Assembly (NCBI RefSeq): GCF_028502605.1
Contig: NC_079234.1
Span: 4,340,001-4,404,000, forward strand
Origin: Trichoderma breve
Taxonomy: Eukaryota > Ascomycota > Sordariomycetes > Hypocreales > Hypocreaceae
DNA length: 64,000 nt
Direction of reading: 5' to 3'
The notes below the pieces were generated by a model. It made no database searches. It was given only the letters and a program-made list of their open reading frames with translations, and was not told where the DNA came from. Positions 1 through 12,479 of the stretch are shown here, in pieces; positions within the stretch are counted from its first letter, which is position 1; every line of letters starts with the position of its first letter. A program made the translations under genes and the position numbers.

Positions 1-2621
1 GCACATGCTGCTTTGGGCAAATGGCCAACCATGTCTCATCCAAGCGTTCATCGCTTGCAGGGGTGTGCCAGCCGCTCACTGGCTCTGCAGCAAGCACGAG
101 GCGGTGGTGAGCTGGCACAGAGTCGAGTCCCAGCATCCGATCCTTGTTTGCATGATTCGCTCCACCTCAGCATCAGCCGTGAAGGAAAGAAAAAAAAAAA
201 AAAAAAAAAAAGAAGGCCCGTAGACTTGGGTAGTGCTACATTGCAGCAAGCAAGTGTTCGGCACATATTGGAGTCGCTTTATGCTCTCGTCTTGGCTGCT
301 GAGGCCAAGCTCCGGATGCATATCAAGGCCGCGACCGGCCAGTCTGACCACGAGGAAACCAGATACTATCTGTCTGTCTGCCTTGGTCTGGGTCCCGCCA
401 CGCAGTGCTCACTCGGTGCATACTGTGGCAGAGAGTCCGGCCAGTCAAGACCAGCGACGCAGAGAGATGGCTGAACCAGGATCCTGCTGTGAGCTGGGCT
501 TTCACAAAGTCAACGGAGATGCATCCACGTCACTCCCTCTCGCATAGACTATTGCCAAGCTGAGCTTCTTGTCAACAGCTCCAGATCCAATCGCAGAGGC
601 GCAAAAGTCCGCGGGCTTGCCGAGCGAGCTCTGCTTGTTACATGTCTTGTTTCCTCTTCAAGTGCAGAGCCCGAGTATTAGCCCACATTCATGCGGTGTG
701 TTCCTGGTGCTGCATTGTGTCGTCAACTATTTTATCCTGCCTCTTTTTTTTCTTCGGCGAAGCGAAGCATGGTGAAATCTCCTTCCGTCTCCCGTCAAGA
801 GGCGTCCGGGAGTGGACCGAAAAAAAAGTGACGAGTATCATCATGCCATCCGGGCTCTGCCCTCAAGCCTGGTAATCGAGCAAGGATCCGCGATGTTCAC
901 TCCACTTCGGCGGCACTGGCGGACTGTGGGCTGCGGCCATCTCAGATCCGATGCGCCAAAGCTCGCCCGACGTCGTGCGGACATCATTGACTTCCATTAT
1001 TGCGTTACCTGCATCTGGCCCCCAAAAAAGAGCTCAACTCCCTTGCAGACTGTTGGCCGAAACCAGCATGGCATGATGCGATTTGTGCCGACGAGAGAAA
1101 AATAAGGCTTTGTTCCCCTCCTCCCTTCTCCCCAGATGGTCTCACAGCATATGAGACTCTGTCGCATTCTGCTAGCGATTAGCCCTTGTTTTGCTTTTTT
1201 TTTGCGACTTGCTTGAATTCTCTTTTTATCTCAAGTATCCACTGTCTGTAGCATCGCGCCGCTTAAGCGTTCAACAAGAGACAACTTCCCTGCAAGCCTC
1301 CTCGGTAAAATCAAGACTGTGCAGATTCCGAAATCGCCTTTTTCCGATCTCGTTTGTCAGCCTTACGTACGCTCGTAAACATCGATTTTGCGTGCTCACT
1401 CAGCCAGCTGAAGGAAAAGGTTAAATACGAGCCACTGTTCCTGATTACTTCTGGCTTCCCGTGCTTCTCCTCTTTGGTTCCTGGCCTGGCCAAAGTAGAG
1501 CGGTAGTACTGTACTGCGATCACTGCGAGTGACGCCTCCCCCAGAGACAAATATCCAGCATCTCCGCGTACATCCTCAAAAGGAGAAATGTCGTAGAGCT
1601 TTCTGTTTGAGAATGAGGAGCAACTCGCTACTTTGGAATATCCTTTCGCGAGATGAGACATATGAGGACATGTCGACCTCACCGACAAGACAAAACCCGG
1701 CGGTATGGCATGTTAAGACACAGCCCAGTAGAATTGCCCAACCATGGCCAACGGAGGACAGCGCACTTCACAGTGTTAGTGCCATCTCGCATTGTAGCTC
1801 GGAACCCTAAGGCTTCGTATGAAACAATGCTTTGAGGCTGCCTTCATTAGCTGCGTAGCAAGCTTGTCAAAGTGCATTAGCACTAGCTCTATTGCTCATA
1901 GTACATGTCGGAGCGTTTGCGTCCAGTACCGACTGTGCTTGCGTGGCCGATGACATGGAAAGGGGTTCTCATTCTAATAAGCCTAGCGGAAATTGTCGCC
2001 CAGCTTACACGAGATGAAAGTCAAGAGCTGACAGTTGACAGATTCAGCTGCAGCGATCACAATATATTGAGGCGGGGGTATAAGGCAGACTTCGAAGAGC
2101 TTTCAAGGTTGACAAATCCACATGCTAAGGCACTGGTGAAACTGGCGTGTTTTTGAAAGCGGTGCAAATATCAAACGAAAACGGCCAGCTAATCGTCGTA
2201 GCGTCTCGATGCTGAGAGAAGACACCGCAGATCCGCCACCACCGGGCTTCAACATGCACCCGCAAGCCGGGAGCTGCTGCTTTCATGTAAGCGTCATTCC
2301 AATATATCGATCGCCCGTTGTGAGAGCTTTGGCCAGGATGATCATCCAGAATCCGGGGCGCATCTGTGAAAGACAAAGCGGGGAACAAATACGAGGTACG
2401 GAGTACATGGAGTCGTAGACCAATTACATAAGCCACATAGTTGATAAGCTCGGGCGATCTGATAACTGTCGCCATCACGTGAAGGTAGAGCTCTCTTACC
2501 GAGCTCACCTTGAATCAGAAGCTCCTCACCGAGACTTCGTGATGAAACCCAGCGGACGATATCCACCTGTGTTTTCACTCATACCAACCACGCACGCGCC
2601 AACAGACATGTGACGTGAAAG
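1..2621. other. gene-free left flank
   Basis: No reading frame here has a recognisable domain or a convincing splice structure. A pure run of 22 adenines lies at 190-211. The longest open frames (13-474 on plus, 1311-1688 on minus) are low in complexity or show no coding character. The last few hundred bases are presumably the promoter of the dynactin gene. Confidence 0.6.
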
Positions 2622-4363
2622 ATGTCGCCTTCGACCCCGTACACGTACATCCAATGCCCTTGCTCGGATCAGACTGTTTCCGGTCCAGGAGGTGCGCTGT
2701 CAGATCCTGAGGAGAACGAAGCATTCGATCCAAAAGCCCCGCGGTCAAACTACAGCTTATACCCCCTCGAATACCTCCTCTACTGCGAAGACTGTCAGCA
2801 AATCCGCTGTCCGCGATGCGTAACAGAAGAATCGGTGACATACTATTGCCCCAATTGCCTGTTTGAGGTGCCTAGCAGTAACCTGCGCAGCGAGGGCAAC
2901 AGGTAATGAGCCCCCCTTTCGCATCACACGTATTTGTAATTGTCAAGTCTAATCACTGCTTGGCCAGATGTACGAGAAGCTGCTATCAGTGTCCGGTCTG
3001 TATTGGCCCTCTCCAAGTTGGAGCTATCCAACCTACCACGGATGCGAATCTTCTCCCGACACAGTATCAAACAAACCCCACCGGTGGCCCGTATGCGCTC
3101 TTCTGTCAATATTGCAACTGGACATCAACCGAAATCGGCATTGAGTTCGATCGGCCCAGCGGAATATATAATCAACTCTCCAAAGTGAACAACGGAGGCC
3201 AACCCAAGCTCACCTTAAGAGATGTTAAAGATAGGCGGAAAGACAACCCGGACGAACCGCCTGTGCCTGACGACCAAGTTGATTCCGACTTGCAATTTGC
3301 CAACCTGAAGGCCTTTTATCAGACACAGTTGTCAGAATCCAATACGTCAATACGTGGGCTTCCGTTGCATGATGGATTGGGTTTCTCGTCTCCTGCCGCT
3401 CTGACTCGCATCATGTCCCTATATACTGGCCGTGGTCATCAGGGTCGTTTGCAGCAAGGACCGGCAGATATTATGCGTGAGGCACTCGGCACCAACGACG
3501 GTCTCAAAATTGCGAATCTGGACGAGTCAAAAGATATAAAGAAGCTCATTGACGGAGGATGGGGCGTCACCGCGTCACTTGAACAGCGAAGCGAGCAGCC
3601 CACAGAGCCTGCACGATTCGAGGACGAGCTTCGGCCAATTGCATATCTTCTCCGCAGCAAGCGGTCAAAACGTTGTCCTTCTTGTCGCCACATTATATCC
3701 AAACCAGAGGCGAAAGTGGTGTCTACGAGATTCAAAATCCGCCTCGTTGCCAAGTCATATATACCAACAATCACGATTCGGCCGCTCAATCCCACAGCTA
3801 CACCTGTGCCGGTAACATATAGGCCCATGGTCCAGGAAGAAGCACCACTCAAGCCACATCAAGCGTATCATTTCGTTGTCACCTTTAAGAATCCTCTTTT
3901 TGACAATATCAAGGTTACCTTGGCCTCACCACCTAAAACACCAGGTCGCTTCTCCAGTAGAGTTACCGTGCTGTGTCCGCAATTTGAGGTTGACGCCAAC
4001 ACTGACATGTGGGATGATGCCCTCAAAGATGATGAAAAAGACCGAAGTCGAAAGGCAGACGAAGGCCCCGAAGTGGGCAAGATTTGGGAGAAGGGGCGCA
4101 ACTGGGTGAGCATCGTGCTGGAGGTTATCCCGGCATCTTTGCGAATCGATCAGTTAGAAAAGAAGGGCAACGACAGCATTGACACCAGCCCGCTCAAAAA
4201 GGGCGAAGACCTGCTTGAGATCCCCATGTTTGTTCGCATGGAGTGGGAGTCTGAAACGCAGGCCGACATGGATGGACCACCGAGCAAGGACAAGGAAACG
4301 AGAGAGAAGCGAGAACTGGCATACTGGTGCGTGCTCGGCGTTGGGCGCATCAGTCACGAATGA
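2622..4363 (+). CDS. dynactin subunit 4 (p62)
   Basis: Encodes the p62 pointed-end subunit of dynactin, the cofactor that links cytoplasmic dynein to cargo and carries it along microtubules. Exon 1 is 2622-2902 and exon 2 is 2968-4363, giving 558 residues; the 65-bp intron starts GTAATG and ends CCAG. The N-terminal 130 residues hold the paired-cysteine clusters of the family: CPC near residue 12, CEDC and CPRC near 55-65, CPNC near 77, then CYQCPVC just after the splice, forming a cross-brace zinc module. A further CPSC pair is in the middle of exon 2. The C-terminal half, with many beta strands and the motif TFKNPLFDNIKVTL, matches the conserved p62 tail. The gene converges with the eS7 gene, 295 bp apart. 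The cysteine pattern and length make the family call firm. Confidence 0.9.
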
Positions 4364-4658
4364 ATAGTCACGAATGAATAGTGGGACATTTACAGCGATA
4401 GATACCCCAGATAGATGATCAAAAGAGACGAAAGACAAGCATTTAGACGACAAGGCAGGTAGCCATGAGAGTGAATTGATCAAATCATGCCAGTAGCTTT
4501 ATATCATTAAACAAAAGCTACCTTGATATCAGACGCCAAGCCCAAATGTTGACCAACCCACCGATGCTTTAAAAACAGCAACGCATTTTTATGTTCCCAA
4601 TGGCCCCAAAAAGAGAAAGGATTTTTTAACACCAGTTAAATATTTCTTTTCAACTAGT

Positions 4659-5621
4659 CTAGAACTCGGCGTTACCGGTCTGGGGGAACTCGAAGTTGAC
4701 GTTGCGGCCAGTCAATCGTCGGTAGACCTCAGAGTAGGTGTCGAGTCTGTAGTCAACACCACCACGCTCCTTCTCGTCAAGGATGACCTTGAGGGTCTTG
4801 CTGCCGTCCTCCTTGGTGCGGATACGCTTGCCGACGATCTCAACGGGATAGGTGAGATCAGCCAGGATGGCGTCGTGGACAGCAGTCAGAGTGCGGGAAC
4901 GAGGGCGCTTCTGCTTCTGGGTGTTGCGGGAGCGGGCAGAGCGCTTGGGGCGGGGCAGGATGCGGCGAGAAGCCAGGATGAGGACGTGGCGGTCGGAGAA
5001 CTTCTTCTCCAGCTCACGGGTCAGGCTGTTGGGGGGATATATTAGCGGCTGTGATATGAGTTGAATTGGAGACATGGAAAATTGCTTACCGCTGCTGAAC
5101 ACGGTGGAAGCCCTGCAGGGAAGGGACGGGGACAAAGATGACAATAGCCTTCTTGCCGTGGCCAACTTCGATCTATTCAAGATCCCAAAGTCAGCATGCG
5201 AGCTCCAGGACATACGCCTTGGACCGCTTCCCGTCCTGCTCCACAGAAGTCAATAGTACTCCGGCCATGCGGCGCGTCCCTCGAAATATTTTTTTCCGAC
5301 AGGGAGAGGGTGTCAATAATTCCATTCTGTCGAATCGATATTACGCACACACTCCCTCTCTGCAGAGAGGGACGCCAATCGCATTTGAAGCCATTGTATA
5401 TCTTTGGGAACAGGATTTCGAAGATGTTCGGTCTCTTTTCTGGTTTGCTTTCAAGTCATTCTCACCTCACGGGCAGAGACGATCTGCAGAGGTCGCAGGG
5501 CAACCTTGAGGTCGGCAGTGTTGGTCTCGAGGTCGAAGAGAGCCTGAGCAATGTTCTGCTCAAGCTCGGAGGGGTTTTGCCTCGAGGGGCTGTTGGCGGC
5601 GATCTTGTTAATGGCGCTCAT
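4659..5621 (-). CDS. rps7: 40S ribosomal protein eS7 (S7)
   Basis: Structural protein of the small cytosolic ribosomal subunit. Three exons on the minus strand: 5621-5466, 5172-5090 and 5025-4659, joining in phase to 201 residues, the usual length of eukaryotic S7. Introns are 293 bp (GTGAG...ATAG) and 64 bp (GTAAG...ACAG); a longer first intron is common in fungal ribosomal protein genes. Diagnostic stretches are [38 protein letters not shown] and the C-terminal [20 protein letters not shown]. The start at 5621 follows from exon 1 reading [23 protein letters not shown] perfect 20-bp palindrome sits inside intron 1 (see separate entry). Confidence 0.96.
5353..5372. repeat. perfect 20-bp palindrome in eS7 intron 1
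   Basis: TCCCTCTCTGCAGAGAGGGA is its own reverse complement. In the pre-mRNA it could form an 8-10 bp hairpin in the middle of the long first intron. Function unknown; chance is possible. Confidence 0.6.
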
Positions 5622-6653
5622 CTTGACTGGTGATGCTCAACGGGAGGGTTGGATGAGTTGATCGTGACGACGAAGCAGAGATGCCCGTTTGGTTGACTTT
5701 GGCGCACTTGGAAAAAAGCTCGCTAAATTGGGGTTTTCGTGCCCTCTGCTCACGTTGGTTGTGCGCTTGCAGGGGTCTAGTGGCATTTCTGCCTGAGGCG
5801 ACGACTAAATGTGGGTCGAAGTCCTCTTTAGTGGGAATGATGTGGGTCTGCCAAACTGGAGCGCTGGTCTGTCCAATCCTGATAAAGGGTTCCTGAGATC
5901 TTGAGATCTCCAATCGCAGACATGGATACAGCCATGTAACTGTATGAACTTGTTTAAGGGAATATTGCTTCTATTATAAATGCTTGTTCAATAGCATGTA
6001 TGCGTTGGCCTCTGTACAATTCGCCTCCAATCATAGTCGTATGTCCTTGAAGCTAGCGCTAATATGGTTTGCGATGCCCCTCTGTTCTCAGAAGCTTCAA
6101 GATATTATGTCCTATAAATCCGTTTTAATTATATCATTCTATCGAGCAATTTGTGCTCTTTCTATGAGATTATTACAAATAATATTTCCCCTGCCGCTGA
6201 TACTGTTCATGACATGGCACTATTCCGACGTTCCATCATCCACATGCAAGATACCAGCACAAGCAGTCGCGATGAATCCCACTTAGATGTAAACTATCGA
6301 ATACGCAAGCAGTGATTCCTATCGGATATAATGCAATGATAGGCTTGCCTCAGCCGTCACTTTCGGCGATATTCGTCATTCTGAACGCATATGCTATGTC
6401 ATGGGAAGGAGCATCAAGTATTCCCTTGCCCTAAATTAGGCGGTGCTTGCTCCTTCCTCCGCAGTGAGAACCTCCATGCCTAACATCGATCCAAATTCTC
6501 AACAATTCTTTTCTTCTCTCTTTGCCTTCTCTTCTCGTCCCACTCTGCGTCCGTCACTCTTTAATTCATCTGCGTTCTCTCACTGCTCCCACGTTTATTG
6601 GCATTGTTGAACTTCTAGTCACTCCTCCTACCGCATCTTCTCATCCAAAAGAG
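5622..6653. other. divergent intergenic region, eS7 / WSC gene
   Basis: Holds the eS7 promoter on the left and, after an AT-rich middle (about 5940-6240), a pyrimidine-rich stretch (6490-6600) that looks like the leader of the WSC gene. No coding signal seen. Confidence 0.6.
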
Positions 6654-7751
6654 ATGATAGGCATTCTTCTACTCGCTCTTGCTGGCGTGGCCCGTGTTAT
6701 CGGTCAAGTCACGCACAATACGGGCGAGTTCTCCTATCAAGGCTGCTCTTCCATTGATCCAGCCTGCTTCGGAGAGCCAGTCGTATTTCCAAATGGCCCT
6801 TTAACTCCTGAGACGTGCCAACTCGCCTGCAGAGGCCACCAGTTTGCTGCTCTTCTCCCCGAGTGAGTCACGTATACGTTAGAGTTATTGATAGTAACAT
6901 CGCATTCTAACCGTCTTTGAAGCTGCTGCCGCTGTGGTGATGATCCGAACGGTGTTCATCCAACCGACGAAGCAAAATGCGACTATCCATGCATGGGAGA
7001 CAGCACCCGTGGCATGTGTGGGAGCATTTGTCCAGAGAACTCCCCTGTAGTTGCCAACGTCTACACGCGAGTCACGCCGACCCAGAGTCCGGTTTACGGA
7101 CAACCAACAAGCATTCAGTCCTCTGTTGCTGCAGCAGAGACCTCGTGCTCATCTGCCGATGCTTCATCAGCTGGAGAGCCTCAGCAGTCCTCTCAACGTA
7201 TCACACCGGAAGGACCAGCACCAGAAGCTCCAACCTCATTCGGAAACCCTGCGTCTGGGAATCCGGCGGCTACGGTTGTCCCAACCTCTAACTCTCCAGC
7301 AACCCAAGCGGCTCAAGAATCTCCATGCTCTACTCAAGCCAACACAGGATTGAGCACACCCTCACAAGGGCCTCTGACACCACCCGGCAACGCTCCAGAG
7401 CCCAAGACGTATTCTGATCCCAGACAGCAAGTTCCAAATGCGACACCCGCCTCCAACCCACCAGGTTATTCGTCAGATTGCCAGCCATCGCAGCCAGATT
7501 CTTACTCTGATGGGCATGGCGCTGGAGAAACTCCTGCAGGATACACCTCGGCAGACAATTGTCAGCCTGCTGGTAGCCCAGCTCTATCGCCGGTAGTTTC
7601 TGAGAGCACTCTTTGGCCATTTCCAAGCAAGAAACCGGAAGGCAGTCCTCCCGCTCCTTCTCATGTTCCAGCCTCAGATTCGCCTTGTGGTGTCATCCCT
7701 CCTCTTTCAAGCATCGGAGGATTTGTCCTATTGGCGGCAATGATTATGTAG
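6654..7751 (+). CDS. WSC-domain cell-surface protein, probably GPI-anchored
   Basis: Probable wall or plasma-membrane protein with a WSC carbohydrate-binding module. Exons 6654-6862 and 6923-7751 join in phase (60-bp intron, GTGAGT...GAAG) to 345 residues. The N-terminus MIGILLLALAGVARVIGQ is a signal peptide. Residues about 25-105 carry the WSC cysteine pattern: SYQGC, TPETCQLAC, CCRCGDD, CDYPCMGD and MCG. The middle 200 residues are a Ser/Thr/Pro-rich stalk likely to be O-glycosylated. The protein ends in a hydrophobic tail (PLSSIGGFVLLAAMIM) with no cytoplasmic part, which suggests a GPI signal rather than the transmembrane-plus-tail plan of WSC stress sensors. The spacing between the first cysteines departs from the WSC consensus, so the domain is somewhat divergent. 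Confidence 0.75.
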
Positions 7752-8422
7752 AGGTTTATGAGACAAGCTTTGCGAGCTGTCATGACAACATCGGTCAATA
7801 GTGAGATATCTCAACGAACTGTTTTTTGGAGGAAATTTTGGACGCTCATTGACGACTAGTGCAGTTACTGGTTGTTAAGTGCAGTGGTCACATATCAGAT
7901 ATTGTAGAAAAGGGGCTGCCACTTAATTGATTCAATTCGACTGCCTATGTGCTGCGCTGTTTCTTTGTTCACTGTAAGTGTTGATCTCTCAATTTTGGGA
8001 GTTGGGTGTTGTCTCGTCTGCTCCCAGTTTCTGCTCCCAGTTTGTCAACTGCTGCGAATGACGGAAATATCCAAGAATGATTGGATATGAGTTATACATT
8101 ATACTGTAACGAGCGGATTACCACAATTGGGCCACCCGCAGTATTCCTTAATATAGGTAGTCGTAATGCAGGGTAACTACTAATGAATCCGCGGGCGTAT
8201 TCTCCAACGCCGCTGTTGGTGGGGGCGTATTGCCACGTTGTGGAGGGGCTGCTGGTTGTCGCAACAATGGCGGGGCAACAGGAGAGGCTTGGACTTACAT
8301 GCGTCGTCGGGCCTTGACGAGAGCCCCGAAACTTGGAGTCTTCATCTGAGAATCACGGCATCGGACCGGCCTCAACATTGAATTAACAGCAGACTGCACG
8401 CTGTGCAAGATATCGAGACAAG
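7752..8422. other. intergenic, WSC gene 3' end and twinfilin promoter
   Basis: No coding signal. The sequence is AT-rich near the WSC stop codon and turns GC-rich (8200-8340) before the twinfilin start. Confidence 0.6.
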
Positions 8423-9566
8423 ATGCAGTCTGGAATCTCAGGTACGGATGCCGCCATCATGCCCGGATCAAATCAATTGGCCCCCTAGATGCGGTGAGCT
8501 GACCGCAGAATCTCGACAACAGCCTCCGAGGAGCTCCAGAAGGCGTTCAGCTCGCTGCTCGCGACGCCCTCCGACTTTGCCCTGCTTGTAACGATCCAGG
8601 GCGAATCCCTGGTTCCCGTTGAGACGATCGCGGGCAAATCCTCCGACTTTGGACAGAACCTGTCTGTGCTGGAGCCGTTCGTCAAGCCAGACGTCGCCCT
8701 CTATGCCATCCTCCGCCGCTACGACGACACGCCCAAGTTTGTTGCCGTGACATACGTTCCAGATGCCGCCAAAGTCCGCCAGAAGATGCTGTTCGCCTCG
8801 ACACGGCTGACGCTGGTGCGAGAGCTGGGCACAGAGCACTTCCGCGAGACGCCCTTCATGACCATGGCCAAGGAATTGACAGCGGACGGATTCAAGGCCC
8901 ACGATGCGCACAATGCCCTGGCAGCGCCCCTGACCGAAGAGGAGAAGTCGCTGGGCGAGATCAAGAGGGCAGAGCAGGAAGCTGGATCGGGCACTGCCAT
9001 CCGAGAAATCCATCTCGCCCAGAGCTTGAACATGCCGGTCAACGAGGATGCCATTGCGGCAATGAAGGAGGTTGCCGAGGGGCAAAAGGCCGCGGCGACA
9101 CTGGTGAGTTTGGCTCACGGCTCATCTGATTTAGCAGCCGAATTCGTATACTAATCACCATGCCACACAGAAAATTAACGCGGCTACCGAAAGAGTAGAG
9201 CTGGCACCCGAAACCCCCAACTCCAACTCCCTCACCGAGCTCATCAAGAGTATCTCTACTGTCGAGCCACGATTCACCTTTTATCGGTTTACCCATACCC
9301 ATGATGGAGCAGAACAGACACCAATCCTCTTCATCTATACTTGCCCTGCGACGGCTGGAAACAAGGCCATCAAGAACAGGATGCTGTACCCCCTGATGAA
9401 GCGTGCTGTTCTCACCATCGCCGAGCAAGAGGCCGGTATCAACATTGAGAAGAAGTTTGAGGTGGAAGACCCCAGTGAGATTACCGAGGAGGAAGTCTTG
9501 AACGATCTCCATCCCAAGAAGGTGGCTTCATCAGGTTTCAGCAGGCCCAAGCGCCCTGGCAGGTAG
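8423..9566 (+). CDS. twf1: twinfilin (two ADF-homology domains)
   Basis: Actin-monomer-binding and capping protein of cortical actin patches. Three exons, 8423-8441, 8523-9103 and 9171-9566, joining in phase to 331 residues, the normal twinfilin length. The tiny first exon reads MQSGIS; the acceptor at 8522 is preferred over the AG at 8508 because only it keeps the frame, giving MQSGISASEELQKAF. ADF-H domain 1 covers about residues 4-135 (VPDAAKVRQKMLFASTRLTL) and domain 2 about 180-305 (LFIYTCPATAGNKAIKNRML). The basic tail SSGFSRPKRPGR matches the twinfilin C-terminus, which binds capping protein in other species. It converges with the carrier gene, 368 bp away. Confidence 0.92.
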
Positions 9567-9934
9567 AGTCCCTCACGAGTTACGACACAGCACGAACGCA
9601 ACGATCTAGCCTGAATAGACATTGTCCATACTTTTTTATACAAGAAGATATATATCCACTCTACTATTTTGAAACTGAACACAACCCCAACGCCACAATC
9701 CATGGCTGCCATTAAAACCTCTAAACAATCATGTTTACCACCGTATCGTATCACCATCGCCGCTACCATCACCGTCATCGCTCACAAACCCTAAGCATGA
9801 TGGGGCTGACCCTGTCGCATTTCTGCTCTAGAACTACAATACAGGTCAGACCATGTCTTCCTCTCGTTTTTTTGGCCGAAAAAAGCAAGGGTATATATCG
9901 CAACAAAATGCATCGAAGTGCTGCCGTTTTTTTC
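9567..9934. other. convergent 3' intergenic region
   Basis: Shared 3' end of twinfilin (+) and the mitochondrial carrier (-). It contains AT-rich stretches suited to 3' processing on both strands; no gene seen. Confidence 0.6.
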
Positions 9935-11110
9935 TTACTCCTCATATTTGCCACCGACAAAGGCCAGGTTACTCTTTTCTAGCTTGGACTTGAGATACTC
10001 GTAGACGGTAAAGGTGACGGCCTGGCCGGGTGCAACGCGCATGATGCGGGGCGTGATGCCCTTGTAGAAAGCGTGGAAACCTTCTTGCCTGGGGGAAACT
10101 GTCAGCTCTCTTGTCCTATCTCAATCTTGGGCATGAAAGGGAGGAAACGTACTTGAACATGTCGCTGGTGATGGTGGTTATCCTTGTCCAAGCGGTGGTG
10201 CCAAACTCAGCCGGCGTCTTTTGCAGACGAGTCTTGATGGTGTCGATGGGGGCGTTGCTGAGAGGACCCATGGCGCCACTCACGAGACCGATGATGGTTG
10301 TCTGCCAGCTGGGCAAGTTACCGTCGGTGTACTGAGGCTGGTAGTCCTTGAGCCACTGCTTAAAGTAAGAGTATGCCGTGAAGTTGACGGCTTGGTTGGA
10401 GCCTTGTCTTAAGGCTGTTAAGCTGACTCCACGGTATAGCGCTCCGAAGCCTTCCTCCTTGACGACGGTGTACAGAGCATGCGCGGCGTTTCTGTATTTT
10501 GGAATATCCAGTGGATCAGCCATTGAGTGATGTTGCGCCTGCAGACGGATCTTGATGACCTCCATGGGTGTCACGACAGCCACGGCTTCTGTCACACCGG
10601 CAGCGAGACCAGCCAGAAATGTTCCTCGTCCTGAGACGGTGCCGGTGGTTTTATCGGCGAGGAGCTGCTTATACCATTCAAATGATGTGAATCGGATAGC
10701 CATTTTAGGAACAATGCCCGTCAAGACGGCGCCGAGGCCCTTGTACAGGGCGAGAGGAGTTTCCTTTTTTACAACCTCTACACCGGTTTTGATGAAGCCG
10801 CGGCGGGGGGCGCCGGGCATTCGTGCACGACGAGAGAGCTGCATTCGCACTTTGATTGTGTCTATATGTTGGAGGTTAACATCTTGTTCTTAGTCGGCAA
10901 TGGCCTATACGAAGTGGACGTACCAAGAGGGTGGCATGCGAGAGCTTCCATCATACCGGCGCCACCACCAGCTGCAAGAATGAAATCATGTTAGCCAAAT
11001 ACAATTTGGAAGCTCATGACATCCAATTGAGGGCCATGAGAGAAAAGGCAAGACGAACCGATGAGGTTTGTCGCCGCCGAGGGCGGTTGTTTACTGCCGT
11101 CTCTAGGCAT
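9935..11110 (-). CDS. sfc1: mitochondrial succinate/fumarate carrier
   Basis: Inner-membrane carrier of the Sfc1/Acr1 type, which exchanges cytosolic succinate for mitochondrial fumarate and is needed for growth on acetate or ethanol in yeast. Four minus-strand exons, 11110-11059, 10971-10924, 10861-10153 and 10088-9935, join to 320 residues. The three carrier signatures are intact: CHPLDTIKVRMQ (near residue 31), TPMEVIKIRLQ (near 128) and APIDTIKTRLQ (near 231). Sfc1-specific stretches are ALYKGLGAVLTGIVPKMAIRF, GVSLTALRQGSNQAVNFTAY and KGITPRIMRVAPGQAVTFTVYEY. Splitting of the N-terminal helix over two very short exons is common in fungal carrier genes. The start at 11110 gives MPRDGSKQPPSAATNLIAGG. 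Confidence 0.93.
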
Positions 11111-12479
11111 CTTGAAAGCTTAATTGTGCTGAACAGAGCAATTGAACGTCCTTCAGGTGCCGTTGATGAGCTTTCCTATTTAAAATCTCCAGACAAGGCT
11201 CGTGGGTCACTGCCGAGGATGTTTGCGCGTTCCTAGAAGAGCCGAGCTTATATGAAGCTAGGGAGGTATAGCTAATGATTTGCGGTTGGAAGTAGCAACG
11301 GCTATTCAATCAAGCGAGGAAACCGGGCAGGGAATGATACAAGAGTCACACCGGCAAGAGATGGAGGACGAGGAAGAGGCAGGATAAATAGTATGGAGGG
11401 AAAGGAAGGATGGATCGTGAAATTAAAAGCATAAGCTCAGAAAGAGGAAGAGAGAGGAGAGGAAGTAAAAGAGTCATCCAGACAGCCGATAATCGCTATT
11501 AAAGAAAAGCCATGGTTTTGACATATGATTCCGGCGTCTAGCTTCCATCTCGTCTCCCTTGGACACACGCCCCCCTTTGCCCGTTGGAGCTAGGGGCGAA
11601 CCAATAAGCCACGGCCATTGGACCGCAAGTCACAGGATACAAAAAGCCTGAGCCACAGCTCGGTATACTTTGGCTGTTTTACTCCTGTAAAAGTACATGT
11701 TAATTTCTGTTGCAGCCGGGCCGCCGGGCTGAGCAAGCTGGGTTGTCGTCGTCTCTTTTGGTGTAAGACGCTATCAAGCCAAGCTAAGCCGGTGCTGGCC
11801 CTCCCACCCCCGCGAAAATCGAATCGAACAACTGGTATTTGGCTTTTTTTCTTTTGGCCCGCGGCTCGCTCAGCTGGGCTGTCCCCACATTGGCTGGGGA
11901 AGGGGGAGTCACTTCAAGTGTGTTTTGACGGGCGAAGTTTACATAGCCGGACAGGTGGAGGATTTTCGGCTTGTCTGACCGAAGTGACCATTCCGATCTG
12001 TAGAGCAGGAGCTCCGTGTGGCCGGAAGATTGATGCAGGGGTGTGATTTCACGATAACATTGAACATTTAGCAGGGGAATTGTCGTCATTGAGATTTGCA
12101 GCTGTGGTTTTCTACGAGACGCACATGATAATAATGACGATGTACGTTAAAATCTGCTGCGTGTTTCCCTTTTTCTTTCAGATGATCTCAAATGTCAAAA
12201 ACGCCAGCCAGTGACGTTATTCCTCGTACCGACCACATGCCGAGCTTGTGATAATGCGGGGTCCCACGCGCAGCCGCACCTTGATGGTACGTACCGGATC
12301 TTACTAAGACAAGCCGGGAGGGACCGGACAGGTTGACCCGCTGATTTGCCGTGCTGGGCCGAGGTTCGTTTTCCCAGGGTCCCAGACGAGGAATTCGGCT
12401 TATGGGAGGGAACGTCATTTGGCTTGATGGGCGGCGTTTTGGGGGGGCAAAGCCGGCGACTTGAGATCAGATAACTGAC
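11111..12479. other. upstream flank of the carrier gene
   Basis: No gene recognised. A purine-rich stretch (11350-11490) lies just upstream of the carrier and GC-rich blocks follow at 11740-12440. An open frame at 11618-12046 shows no domain or coding bias. Confidence 0.5.

Noticed and set aside
190..211. Run of 22 A as a retroposon poly(A) tail
   Set aside because: No retroposed gene body or target-site duplication beside it; simple homopolymer runs are common in this DNA (another at 62056-62073).
1905..2156. 83-codon plus-strand frame with a helical look
   Set aside because: Too short, with no homology cue or signals; could be a fragment but not supportable.
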